A DNA stretch of 64,000 nucleotides, from contig DWWA01000032.1 of NCBI GenBank assembly GCA_019119935.1, positions 1-64,000 of the forward strand. Direction: 5' to 3'. Origin of the DNA: Candidatus Ruthenibacterium merdavium (GTDB taxonomy: Bacteria; Bacillota; Clostridia; Oscillospirales; Ruminococcaceae). The notes under the pieces are model-generated. The model had not been told where the DNA came from and ran no database searches. It saw only the letters and a program-made list of their open reading frames with translations. Positions 15,916-23,884 of this stretch are shown here, piece by piece (within the stretch, counting starts at the first letter, position 1; every line of letters starts with the position of its first letter). Both the position numbers and the translations under genes were made by a program.

Positions 15916-17658
15916 TTAACCATTTCGCACACAAGCCAAAATGACTTTGATCGGCTCGCCGTCTGCTTCAATCCAATATTCTCCCGCATCATTCGGCACA
16001 ATACAGGTTTCGGCGTAATGAAGCGTCATCGGCTCAAACCGGCCGTCCGCGCTCACAAGTCGGGCGCTTTCGCCTTCCACCAAGTTCAGCACATGTACAC
16101 TGTCATTTCTTTGCACTTTCATTTTACTTGCCGTGTCAAAACGGAACGTGTCGATAAATTCGCGCTCATGCAGGCCGGTGCGCTCGACACAGCCCTCTTC
16201 CCCTTCGTATACAGTCGTCACACGTCCTACGAGCTGCTCATTGACCCACTCGGTATTTCGGTTCCACTGAATATTTTTCATGCCGTGGTCAAGATGAATG
16301 GGGCGCGGCTTGCCGTCCAAATCCAAACGGCCCCAGTCCCACAGCTTGAAAGTGAAGATATACGGCGTTGCACTGATTTCCAGCACCATGGTGCCTGCAC
16401 CGGAGCAATGCACCGTACCCGCCGGAATCAGCACATGGTCGTGCTTTTTCACAGGGATATAGTTGACAAACTTCTCTGCTTCAAACGGCTTTTCTCCGCT
16501 TTGTGCATCGCGCAGTGCCTGCTCCATTGCCTTTGGGTCTGTGCCGGTTTTTGTGCCCAGCCACACGCCCGCATTCTCGTCAGCATCTAAAATATAATAG
16601 CTTTCGTCCTGCGTGTAGCGCATGTTGAACTGGTTTTGAATATACTCCGTCAGCGGATGAACCTGCAAGGACAAATTCTGACCGCCTACGGTGTCCAGCA
16701 TATCAAAACGGATGGGAAATTCTTTTCCGAAGCGCGCGTGTACGCGGTCGCCCAGCAAAGCGACAGGCTGATGATAAACAAGGTTCAGAGCCGGGGTTTG
16801 AACGAGTGTGCCGTCAAAGTTCAAAATCAAGCTGTTCTCTTCGGGCACACCGTCAAAGCTCCAGGCATAATTGCTCCCGTTTTCGGGCAGCTCAAAATGG
16901 TCTTTCATCCAGTGGCCGCCCCACACGCCCGGGTCAAAATAGGGCACCATACGGAAGGGACGGCGCGAGGCCTGTGCCAGCGCTTGACGATAAGCGTCGC
17001 CGTCCACCATCACCGGCTCACCCTCGGTGGTCATATCCAGATAATAATTCATTGTGTTCAGCAAATGCTCTTTTTCCCGGTCTGCCCAGCGCCACTCGGC
17101 AAAAAAACCGCGCTTATATTTTTTTAATTTTGGCAAATCCTTTTGGGCGGTGCGCCAGTTGGTCATGCCACGGCGATAACGCAGCTGAATTTCCCAGCGT
17201 GTAATATCAGCAAGCACTTGAATATCGCCGGGGTGTACGAAACTCGCCCCAACGCCGTACACCACAACGATGCCCTTATCATGCTCTTCGACCTTGCGGC
17301 GAGCCTCGGCCAGCTTTTCCTCATAGAAAAAGTCTTTTAAGGTACGCACGGTCATAATGCCGAATACAGGGTCATGCGGCAAGAGATCTTTTTCTAAAAT
17401 CTCGTCCATTTTTTCCGGCTCAAACGCCAAATCATCACTATGAATGACAAGCGATGCGCCCAGCGACTGCAGGCCCTGTACAAGCTCTTGTTGATTCACA
17501 CCGGGATAACACTCAATTGTAATAACATTTTTATTTTCCTTGCAATCCTGCTTCCATTGACTGACTGCATCGGACAGGCCGTTGAAGACCTTTGCGTTCA
17601 CGCCGTCCACTTTAATTTGAGGAAAGCGTTCAAACTGTCCTGCTTTAATTTTTTTCAT
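15916..17658 (-). CDS. manA: Class I mannose-6-phosphate isomerase with long N-terminal extension
   Basis: It interconverts mannose-6-phosphate and fructose-6-phosphate. The catalytic cupin region starts around residue 260: zinc ligands in LSLQVHP (Gln, His), the glutamate in DESYYILD, and the histidine in PAGTVHCSGAG. The protein has 580 residues, against about 310-390 for usual type I enzymes. The first about 200 residues form a separate domain (ITIECYPGVNQQEL, GIVVVYGVGASFV, RWEIQLRYRRG) that looks like a nucleoside-kinase-like fold without a P-loop; its role is unknown. The start at 17658 is set by GGAAG 8 nt before ATG. It faces the GntR gene, so it may be regulated by it. Confidence 0.85.
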   Translation of the reverse strand: MKKIKAGQFERFPQIKVDGVNAKVFNGLSDAVSQWKQDCKENKNVITIECYPGVNQQELVQGLQSLGASLVIHSDDLAFEPEKMDEILEKDLLPHDPVFGIMTVRTLKDFFYEEKLAEARRKVEEHDKGIVVVYGVGASFVHPGDIQVLADITRWEIQLRYRRGMTNWRTAQKDLPKLKKYKRGFFAEWRWADREKEHLLNTMNYYLDMTTEGEPVMVDGDAYRQALAQASRRPFRMVPYFDPGVWGGHWMKDHFELPENGSNYAWSFDGVPEENSLILNFDGTLVQTPALNLVYHQPVALLGDRVHARFGKEFPIRFDMLDTVGGQNLSLQVHPLTEYIQNQFNMRYTQDESYYILDADENAGVWLGTKTGTDPKAMEQALRDAQSGEKPFEAEKFVNYIPVKKHDHVLIPAGTVHCSGAGTMVLEISATPYIFTFKLWDWGRLDLDGKPRPIHLDHGMKNIQWNRNTEWVNEQLVGRVTTVYEGEEGCVERTGLHEREFIDTFRFDTASKMKVQRNDSVHVLNLVEGESARLVSADGRFEPMTLHYAETCIVPNDAGEYWIEADGEPIKVILACVRNG

Positions 17659-17712
17659 TGTCGTGCTTCCTTTCCGGCTCAGCCATCGGCTTTTCAGACA
17701 GCCTTTCATTGT

Positions 17713-17750
17713 TACGTTATCAGAATACGTTATTTCGCGCAATTTGTCAA
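17713..17750 (-). promoter_or_regulatory. manA promoter with direct-repeat candidate operator
   Basis: On the minus strand TTGACA (17745-17750), 17 bp, TATTCT (17722-17727). TACGTTAT occurs twice on the plus strand (17713-17720 and 17726-17733), 13 bp apart, straddling the -10 element. This is a candidate site for the neighbouring GntR-family protein, though that family usually binds inverted repeats. Confidence 0.55.
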
Positions 17751-17779
17751 TACATATTTCCTTTTAAAAGAAAAATATA

Positions 17780-17808
17780 TTTACATATTTGCATTGCTTT
17801 GTTATACT
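17780..17808 (+). promoter_or_regulatory. Predicted promoter of the GntR-ROK gene pair
   Basis: TTTACA (17780-17785), 17 bp, TATACT (17803-17808), about 40 bp before the GntR ribosome site. It is divergent from the manA promoter in a 196-bp gap. Confidence 0.65.
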
Positions 17809-17854
17809 ATAAAAAGAAGAATGGCCATTGAAATCATACAGCACAGGAGGAATT

Positions 17855-18577
17855 ATGGCAAAGGCATTGCACGAACAAGCCGCCGAGTATATTCGCGCGC
17901 ATATTAAAAGCGGTGCATATCCCGTCGGCGGGCAAATTCCAACAGAAAATGAGCTCACCGAATTGCTTGGGATCAGCCGCCCTACGCTGCGGCTTGCACT
18001 TGACCGCTTAACCCAGGAAGGGCTTTTGATGCGCGTGAAAGGCAAGGGCACATTTGTGCGTCAGCAAAAGGTGCTGCATGAATCGACGCGGTTTATCACC
18101 GGCTACCGCGCGGAAGCAGAAAAACATCACTGCACCATGCGAACGCGCGTTTTAGATTTAAGTGTACACTCTGCACCTTCTCCTGTTTGTGCTGCGCTCG
18201 GCTTAAACGAAGGTGCGCAAGTAACACGGCTGACGCGGCTGCGCCACTTGGAAGGCACCGGGAATGAAGCACCTGTTTTATACACCACCGTCTTTGTTCC
18301 ATACACACTTTTTCCCGATATGAAAACGCTGAATTTTACCGACTTATCGTTTTATGAGGTATTGGCGCAAAGAAATATGGATGTACGGCGTGCCATACGG
18401 CGATTAGAAGTGGTCATGCCGCCCTCGGAAGTGGCGGCCGAGCTCGGAATCAGCGCATTTGAGCCTTGTGTACTGATTTCCTCCACAGGATATACCGCCG
18501 ACGGGCAGGCGATTGAATACGCCGAAAGTTATTATCCGGCTTCCACCAGCAGCTTTATGATTGAAGTAAATCGTTAA
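17855..18577 (+). CDS. GntR-family transcriptional regulator, HutC/UTRA type
   Basis: A 240-residue DNA-binding regulator. The N-terminal winged helix-turn-helix (about residues 5-70) has the GntR signature IPTENELTELLGISRPTLRLALDRL and the wing GKGTFV. The rest (about 90-238) is a UTRA ligand-binding domain with RLTRLRHLEG, DLSFYEVL and AIEYAESYYPAS. Such domains sense sugar phosphates or other small metabolites. The start is set by AGGAGG just before ATG 17855. It is followed by the ROK gene after 15 bp and faces manA, so control of hexose-phosphate metabolism is likely. The ligand is not predictable. Confidence 0.92.
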   Translation: MAKALHEQAAEYIRAHIKSGAYPVGGQIPTENELTELLGISRPTLRLALDRLTQEGLLMRVKGKGTFVRQQKVLHESTRFITGYRAEAEKHHCTMRTRVLDLSVHSAPSPVCAALGLNEGAQVTRLTRLRHLEGTGNEAPVLYTTVFVPYTLFPDMKTLNFTDLSFYEVLAQRNMDVRRAIRRLEVVMPPSEVAAELGISAFEPCVLISSTGYTADGQAIEYAESYYPASTSSFMIEVNR

Positions 18578-18592
18578 TAAGGAGCATCTGAT

Positions 18593-19474
18593 ATGGATTG
18601 CGTTACACTTTGTCTTGATGTCGGCGGCACAGAAATAAAAGCCGCACCCGTCCAAAACGGCACTCTCTTGACGCCCATTCAATACTTCCCCGCCCATGCA
18701 CACGGTACTTTTGCCGAATTGAGCGCCCATTTTTCGCATGTTTTACAAACGCTGTATCAGCTTGCGCCTGCGGGCAGCAAAATTGACGGCGTTCACTTCG
18801 CCTTTCCCGGGCCGTTTGATTACGAAAACGGCGTTTGCCTGATTGAAGGCTTGGACAAATACGAAGCGTTTTTTGAAAAAAATCTCCGCGAGTTGTTTTT
18901 TCCTTTTTGCAGTGACTTTTTACACAGCCCTTCTCAAATTCGCTTTATCAATGATGCCGCGGCATTTTGCCTTGGAGAGATGCATTTCGGCGGGGCAATT
19001 GGCAGCCAAAAGACTTTGGCTGTCTGCATCGGCACGGGCTGCGGCAGCGCCTTTGGACTGAACGGCAAACTCGCACCGGAAGGAACGCCGCACGTTCCGC
19101 TGCACGGATACCTCTACCCTACTCCGTTTTTAGACGGCTGTTTGGACGATTATCTTTCTAAGCGGGGCTTGGTAGCGTTATCTTCGGAAATGCTGGGTGA
19201 GCCGCTGGAGGGGGCAAAGCTTTCGGAGCTGGCGCAAAGCGGCAATGAGCTTGCCAAGGCTTGCTTTTTCAAATTCGGTCAGCGTATTGCGGAGGGATTA
19301 GCCCCCATTTTAAGCAGCTTTTCCCCCGATTGTTTGTGCCTTGGCGGACAAGTAACACGAAGCTTTCAGTGGTTTGGCCAGCCTCTTTCCGCCCTGTGCC
19401 AGGAAAAAAATATTCGGCTTTCCATTACCGCCGATACTTCAGAACGCGCCATTCAAGGGCTTTGCACGTTTTAA
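18593..19474 (+). CDS. ROK-family protein (sugar kinase-like)
   Basis: The protein has 293 residues with the actin-like ATPase fold. The phosphate-1 loop LDVGGTEIK is at residues 8-16, INDAAAFCLGE holds the catalytic aspartate, and GTGCGSAF is the phosphate-2 loop. It lacks the CxCGxxGC zinc motif of typical ROK glucokinases; HVPLHGYLYPTPFLDGCLDD lies at the corresponding place. There is no N-terminal HTH, so it is more likely an enzyme than a repressor. Substrates may be glucose, mannose, fructose or an amino sugar. It is co-transcribed with the GntR regulator, opposite mannose-6-phosphate isomerase, which favours a hexose kinase role. Confidence 0.85.
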   Translation: MDCVTLCLDVGGTEIKAAPVQNGTLLTPIQYFPAHAHGTFAELSAHFSHVLQTLYQLAPAGSKIDGVHFAFPGPFDYENGVCLIEGLDKYEAFFEKNLRELFFPFCSDFLHSPSQIRFINDAAAFCLGEMHFGGAIGSQKTLAVCIGTGCGSAFGLNGKLAPEGTPHVPLHGYLYPTPFLDGCLDDYLSKRGLVALSSEMLGEPLEGAKLSELAQSGNELAKACFFKFGQRIAEGLAPILSSFSPDCLCLGGQVTRSFQWFGQPLSALCQEKNIRLSITADTSERAIQGLCTF

Positions 19475-19485
19475 AATCAAACTAA

Positions 19486-19553
19486 TAAAACGGCATCCCA
19501 TCTGCTGTGCCGACAGTTCACCCTGTCCCAGCAAATGGAATGCCGTTTTTTTA
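19486..19553. terminator. Terminator between the ROK gene and the GH31 gene
   Basis: A long imperfect hairpin: outer arms AAAACGGCAT and ATGCCGTTTT (19487-19496 and 19540-19549), with further pairing inside. A run of seven T follows on the plus strand. It sits between convergent genes and probably serves both. Confidence 0.85.
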
Positions 19554-19576
19554 TTTCAAACGATATTTGCTTTGAC

Positions 19577-21967
19577 TCAATAAGCAGTCAAAATTTCCGT
19601 CAATACACCGAGCAAATCTTCCTCTAAACCCATCGCAGAAAGCTGTGCCAGTAAAACGGGCACACGTTTTTCTTTTTGTACCATTTGATACAAACGGTCT
19701 TTCAGCGTAAACCCAATTTCCGCTTGGTTCAAGAACTCAAAGCAGCGTTTTTCGACATGGTTTTCCTGCGCCATTTGTCCCTTGACGGTCACTTCTACCT
19801 TGCTTGCAACAGAAACGGCAGGCAATGTGAACGTGACAGCGTTTGCACACTCATCATACGCGGTTTCACATTCGATTGCTTTTCCGTCTACAGTCACCTG
19901 CACACCTTCGCGCACATCCTGCCAACCCGTCAGCACAATGGTATACTCACGCTTTTCGGGAATCAGCTCCGTTTTCCCCTGCGCAGGTTCAATGACAAAT
20001 ACCGCATTTTCCCCATGAGTGTACGTCATTTTTGTCACGCAGCAAGCCCCGGTTTCATAAGCACAGGTTTCGTTATCATCTTCGTACAGTTCAAACACAC
20101 CGTCGGCGCCTGCAAATACACGCAGGGTAAGCTGCTCGGGGTTGCCCGTTGCCTCTACGCCGCTGATTTTCTCTGTCATCGGCAGAATGGCGCCGGCTTT
20201 CGCAAAGACGGGAATGGTGGTTAAATCGCGGTACAAATTCATGGTGCGGCCGCCGTCGTACATCATGCCGGTGTAAATATCATACCAAGTTCCCTCCGGC
20301 AGCCATGCCGCTGCTTTCGCAACATTCAAATCCGCTTTGCGCGGCGAAGTAATAGGCGCAACCAGCAGCTCGGTGCCAAAATAGAACTCGTTTTTCATCT
20401 CGTATGCCGCCGCTTCTTCCGGGAACTCATAATAAAGCGGCATCACCAGCGGCAAGTTGTCACGGTAGCTGCGATAGTTCATCGTGTAAAGGTACGGCAT
20501 TAAGCGATGGCGCTCACGCAGCATTTCGCCAATCACTTCCCGCACCTCGGCCTTATAGCGCCACGGCTCTTTTCCGTTGAACTCGCTGCAAGAAGAATGC
20601 AAGCGCATGATGGGCGAATAAACACCGTACTGCACCCAGCGCGCGACCATTTCATCATTTTTATAGCCCATCATATGGCCGCCGATATCGTGGCTCCACC
20701 AGCCATAGCCGACATTCGTCGCCGTAGAGGTAAAGTAGGGCTGGAAATCAAGCGACTCCCATGTGGTAATGGTATCGCCGGAGAAGCCGACAGGATAGCG
20801 ATGGCTGCCCGGCCCTGCATAACGCGAGAAGGTCATGGGGCGCTTGCCGCTGCGGGCGCTGTCCAAAAAGTGATAGTGGTTAAAAATCCAAAGCGGGTCT
20901 AAGCCCTCCACTTTGGTGTGGCTGCCCTGCTGCCAGTCAATCCACCAAAAATCAACGCCCTCGTCCTCCAGCGGATGGTGAAGATATTCAAAATAAGCTT
21001 CTATAAACTTGGGACTGGCCGGGTCACACACAACGGGGTCTTCCTTCGACGCATCTACCCCCATCGCCTTCGCCATTTCCGGATAGCGTTCTTCATGTGC
21101 GCGCACACCGTCGGCCGGGTGAACATTCAGCGTTGTTCTCATGCCGCGGCGGTGCAAATCCTGTAAAAAGCGCTTCGGGTCGGGGAAAAGCTCTTTGTTC
21201 CAAGTGTATCCTGTCCAGCCGCTGCCATACTTCGGATCGATATCTACAAGGTGCCAGTCCATGTCAATAACCGCCACGGTAAACGGCAGGTTTTCGCGTT
21301 CAAAGCGATCCATCAGCTCTCGATAGCTTTCCTCGGTGTAGCGGTAATAACGGCTCCACCAGTTGCCCAGTGCAAAGCGCGGCAGCATCGGCGTCTTGCC
21401 GCACAGATAGTAAAAATCGTTCAGCGCTTGCTTATAGTTGTGCCCATAGCCGAAAAAGTACAGGTCTTTTACGCCCTTTTTTCTTGTTTCAATCCAGCCA
21501 TCGTCCAAAAGAACCTGCGAACGGCTGTCGTCCAGCACGGAAAAACCGTTGCGCGAAGCAACACCGTGGTCAAGAGGGACGGCGCCGTCAGCTTCGTCCA
21601 GCGTTCGGGCTGTGCCGCCCAAGTCCGTAATCGGCTCGCCGTAGTGCCAAATGCTGTGGTATGCCGTTAAGTTTCCTTTCACCTGAATGCTGAGCCCATT
21701 TGCCGAAAACTCTTTTTCGTTGTAAATCAGCTGCAGCATTTCCGTGTGAATTTCAATGCCGTCCTCCGTGTGAATCACGCGATAGTCTGCCGGCTGAAAA
21801 TCACGGTGCCACACCATCTGCGTTGCACGGTCTTCAAACACTCCGTCATCACTGTATTCTAAACGGAGCAATCCCGGCGTTAACACAGTGATGCGGTAGT
21901 GTTCCCCCGTCACCATCTGCTGCGCCAGCGCCTGCGGCGTTGTCTCAACACAATAAATTTCTTTCAT
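19577..21967 (-). CDS. Glycoside hydrolase family 31 (alpha-glucosidase type)
   Basis: An exo-acting enzyme releasing sugar from alpha-linked glycosides, probably cytosolic as no signal peptide is seen. The protein has 796 residues. The N-terminal beta-sandwich is about residues 1-190, and the TIM barrel starts near MLPRFALGNWWSRYYRY. The expected nucleophile is Asp344 in WWIDWQQG (usual WxDMNE) and the acid/base Asp398 in GFSGDT. Sub-site residues IDMDWH are near 235. A C-terminal beta domain is followed by a short helical tail. The altered nucleophile loop places it in an atypical GH31 subgroup, so plain maltase activity is not assured. It is the last gene of the ABC importer operon. Confidence 0.92.
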   Translation of the reverse strand: MKEIYCVETTPQALAQQMVTGEHYRITVLTPGLLRLEYSDDGVFEDRATQMVWHRDFQPADYRVIHTEDGIEIHTEMLQLIYNEKEFSANGLSIQVKGNLTAYHSIWHYGEPITDLGGTARTLDEADGAVPLDHGVASRNGFSVLDDSRSQVLLDDGWIETRKKGVKDLYFFGYGHNYKQALNDFYYLCGKTPMLPRFALGNWWSRYYRYTEESYRELMDRFERENLPFTVAVIDMDWHLVDIDPKYGSGWTGYTWNKELFPDPKRFLQDLHRRGMRTTLNVHPADGVRAHEERYPEMAKAMGVDASKEDPVVCDPASPKFIEAYFEYLHHPLEDEGVDFWWIDWQQGSHTKVEGLDPLWIFNHYHFLDSARSGKRPMTFSRYAGPGSHRYPVGFSGDTITTWESLDFQPYFTSTATNVGYGWWSHDIGGHMMGYKNDEMVARWVQYGVYSPIMRLHSSCSEFNGKEPWRYKAEVREVIGEMLRERHRLMPYLYTMNYRSYRDNLPLVMPLYYEFPEEAAAYEMKNEFYFGTELLVAPITSPRKADLNVAKAAAWLPEGTWYDIYTGMMYDGGRTMNLYRDLTTIPVFAKAGAILPMTEKISGVEATGNPEQLTLRVFAGADGVFELYEDDNETCAYETGACCVTKMTYTHGENAVFVIEPAQGKTELIPEKREYTIVLTGWQDVREGVQVTVDGKAIECETAYDECANAVTFTLPAVSVASKVEVTVKGQMAQENHVEKRCFEFLNQAEIGFTLKDRLYQMVQKEKRVPVLLAQLSAMGLEEDLLGVLTEILTAY

Positions 21968-22046
21968 TGTAAAACCTCCTTGCCAAGGACGTGCACCCCG
22001 GCAAATTTTTCAGCAAATTTCGCCTTTTCGCGTTTTGAAAACACGG

Positions 22047-22868
22047 TTATCCTTTGACAGCAGACGACGCGATTCCGGCAATAAACTGGCGCTGGAAGAA
22101 CAGGTAAATCAGAAGCACCGGAATAATGGAAACAGCGGTCGCTGCAAACAATGCGCCATAATCGGTAGAATACTGGCCGTTGAACATCTTTAAGCCGACA
22201 GAAAGCAGCTGTTTTTCCTTCGTATTAATCACGAGGTACGGCCACAGATAATCTTCCCATGCCCAAAGGAATTGGAAAATCGCAATGCTGGAAATACCGT
22301 TTTTCGCCATTGGGAATACAATTTGATGGAAAATCGAAAATTCATTTGCGCCGTCGATGCGTGCAGCTTCTAAAATTTCATCCGGCATTGTAGCGATATG
22401 CTGCTTCATCATGAAAATACCGAAGCCGCTGAACATGGCAGGCACAATTAACGCGCTGTAGCTGTCAATCCAGCCGAACGCTTGAATCATAGAGTATTTG
22501 GGGATGATGGTCACGCACCACGGAATCATCATGGTAGACAAGATGAATCCAAACAGCACTTCTCTGCCTTTAAAACGGTACTTGCTGAGAACAAAACCGC
22601 AAATGGTGCTGGTATAAATCACCACAACCGTGATGGCAATGGTAACAAACAAGCTGTTGGCAAAAAAGCGCATAAAGTTAAAGCGCGAGTTCATGTTGAT
22701 GTAGTTTTGAACCGTGAACAGCTGCGGCAGCAAATGCTGCTGGAGCGCCATAATCTCATTGTTCTTTTTAAAGGAAGACGACAGCATCCACACAAACGGG
22801 TATACCGTTACCACTCCCATCAACAAAAGCACGATATTTAATATCACGCTGCTGATTTTTTTGCGCAT
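22047..22868 (-). CDS. ABC sugar transporter permease, MalG/CUT1 type
   Basis: One of two inner-membrane subunits of a carbohydrate importer. The protein has 273 residues with six predicted helices. The EAA loop that contacts the ATPase is EAARIDGANEFSIFHQIVFPMAK near residues 185-207. The C-terminus IAGIASSAVKG is typical of the family. It lies 15 bp after the partner permease and 79 bp before the GH31 gene. No ATP-binding subunit is encoded nearby, so a shared MsmX-type ATPase elsewhere is likely. Confidence 0.93.
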   Translation of the reverse strand: MRKKISSVILNIVLLLMGVVTVYPFVWMLSSSFKKNNEIMALQQHLLPQLFTVQNYINMNSRFNFMRFFANSLFVTIAITVVVIYTSTICGFVLSKYRFKGREVLFGFILSTMMIPWCVTIIPKYSMIQAFGWIDSYSALIVPAMFSGFGIFMMKQHIATMPDEILEAARIDGANEFSIFHQIVFPMAKNGISSIAIFQFLWAWEDYLWPYLVINTKEKQLLSVGLKMFNGQYSTDYGALFAATAVSIIPVLLIYLFFQRQFIAGIASSAVKG

Positions 22869-22883
22869 AGCCCACTTTCCTCC

Positions 22884-23762
22884 TTACTCTTGATTTCCGG
22901 ACACCCGGAACGACAGCCATGTGAAAAACGCTGTAATGACAAACAGTACAAACGACAACGCCGATGCGTAACCAAAGTTGTATTTGACAAATGCCTCATC
23001 ATAAATGATGTAAGAAGCAAGATATGTCGCCGTACCCGGGCCGCCTTCGGTCATAATCAAAATCTGAACATATGCCTGAATATAGGAAATGATAGAAGTA
23101 ATAACGACAAACAGCGTCATCGGTTTCAATAGCGGGAACGTGATATAACGGAAAGTCTGCCAGCTGGTGGCACCGTCCACTTTTGCTGCCTCCAGTGCAT
23201 CACTCGGCAAAGAGTAAAGGCCCGCCAAGTACATAACCACAGCATAGCCAAAGTCTTTCCAAATGGTCATAATCATCACAGCAATCAAAGCGGTCTTCGG
23301 GTTCATCAGCCAGTTAATATCCAGCCCCAAAATATCGTTGATGGTGCCAATTTGCGGATTATACATGAACTTCCAAACAAAAGCAACGGCCACCATCGGC
23401 GTAACGACCGGCATGTAGTAAACCGCACGGAAAAAGCTTTTGTGCTTTACAAGCGCACTGTTGAGCGCACAGGCAATGCTCAAACCCAATCCGACGCGGA
23501 AGATGATTACCACAACGGAAAAAATAACCGTGTTCAGCATCGACGTCCAAAAAAGACCGCTTGTAAATACATTAGTATAGTTTTTCAGGCCCAAAAAGTC
23601 GTAAGTACCGCTCAGCGGATTCCAGTTGTGAAAGCTGCCTGCGAAAGCAATGATAATGGGAACAATCAAGAAAACAGTAAAGTAAATTACCATCGCCGTC
23701 ACAACAATATTTCTCAGCAGCACTTCGCTTTTTCGTTTTAAAGTGCCCGGTCGCTTTTGCAT
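22884..23762 (-). CDS. ABC sugar transporter permease, MalF/CUT1 type
   Basis: The partner permease, 292 residues and six helices, with a basic N-terminal tail (MQKRPGTLKRKSEV). The EAA loop is EAAKVDGATSWQTFRYITFPLLKP near residue 205. FMYNPQIGTIND after the third helix is typical of MalF-like proteins. The start at 23762 is chosen because GGAGG lies 8 nt before it. It follows the binding-protein gene after a 122-bp gap with a hairpin and precedes the MalG-type gene by 15 bp. Confidence 0.93.
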   Translation of the reverse strand: MQKRPGTLKRKSEVLLRNIVVTAMVIYFTVFLIVPIIIAFAGSFHNWNPLSGTYDFLGLKNYTNVFTSGLFWTSMLNTVIFSVVVIIFRVGLGLSIACALNSALVKHKSFFRAVYYMPVVTPMVAVAFVWKFMYNPQIGTINDILGLDINWLMNPKTALIAVMIMTIWKDFGYAVVMYLAGLYSLPSDALEAAKVDGATSWQTFRYITFPLLKPMTLFVVITSIISYIQAYVQILIMTEGGPGTATYLASYIIYDEAFVKYNFGYASALSFVLFVITAFFTWLSFRVSGNQE

Positions 23763-23786
23763 GTTCCGTTCCTCCCTTTCCGGTGA

Positions 23787-23846
23787 CAAAAAGGGCAGCC
23801 CTGCGCCGCACAGACGGCTGTGCGAACGATGCGTCCGCCCTTTTTG
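23787..23846 (-). terminator. Internal hairpin between binding-protein and permease genes
   Basis: CAAAAAGGGC (23787-23796) and GCCCTTTTTG (23837-23846) enclose a G/C-rich region with its own inner stem (GCCGCACAG/CTGTGCG). On the minus strand it ends in a T run. It probably terminates part of the transcripts or protects the upstream mRNA, giving more binding protein than permease, as is usual in such operons. Confidence 0.75.
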
Positions 23847-23884
23847 TTTAATCGCTTGATTCCAGTTCGGTAACTCTTTCTGTC

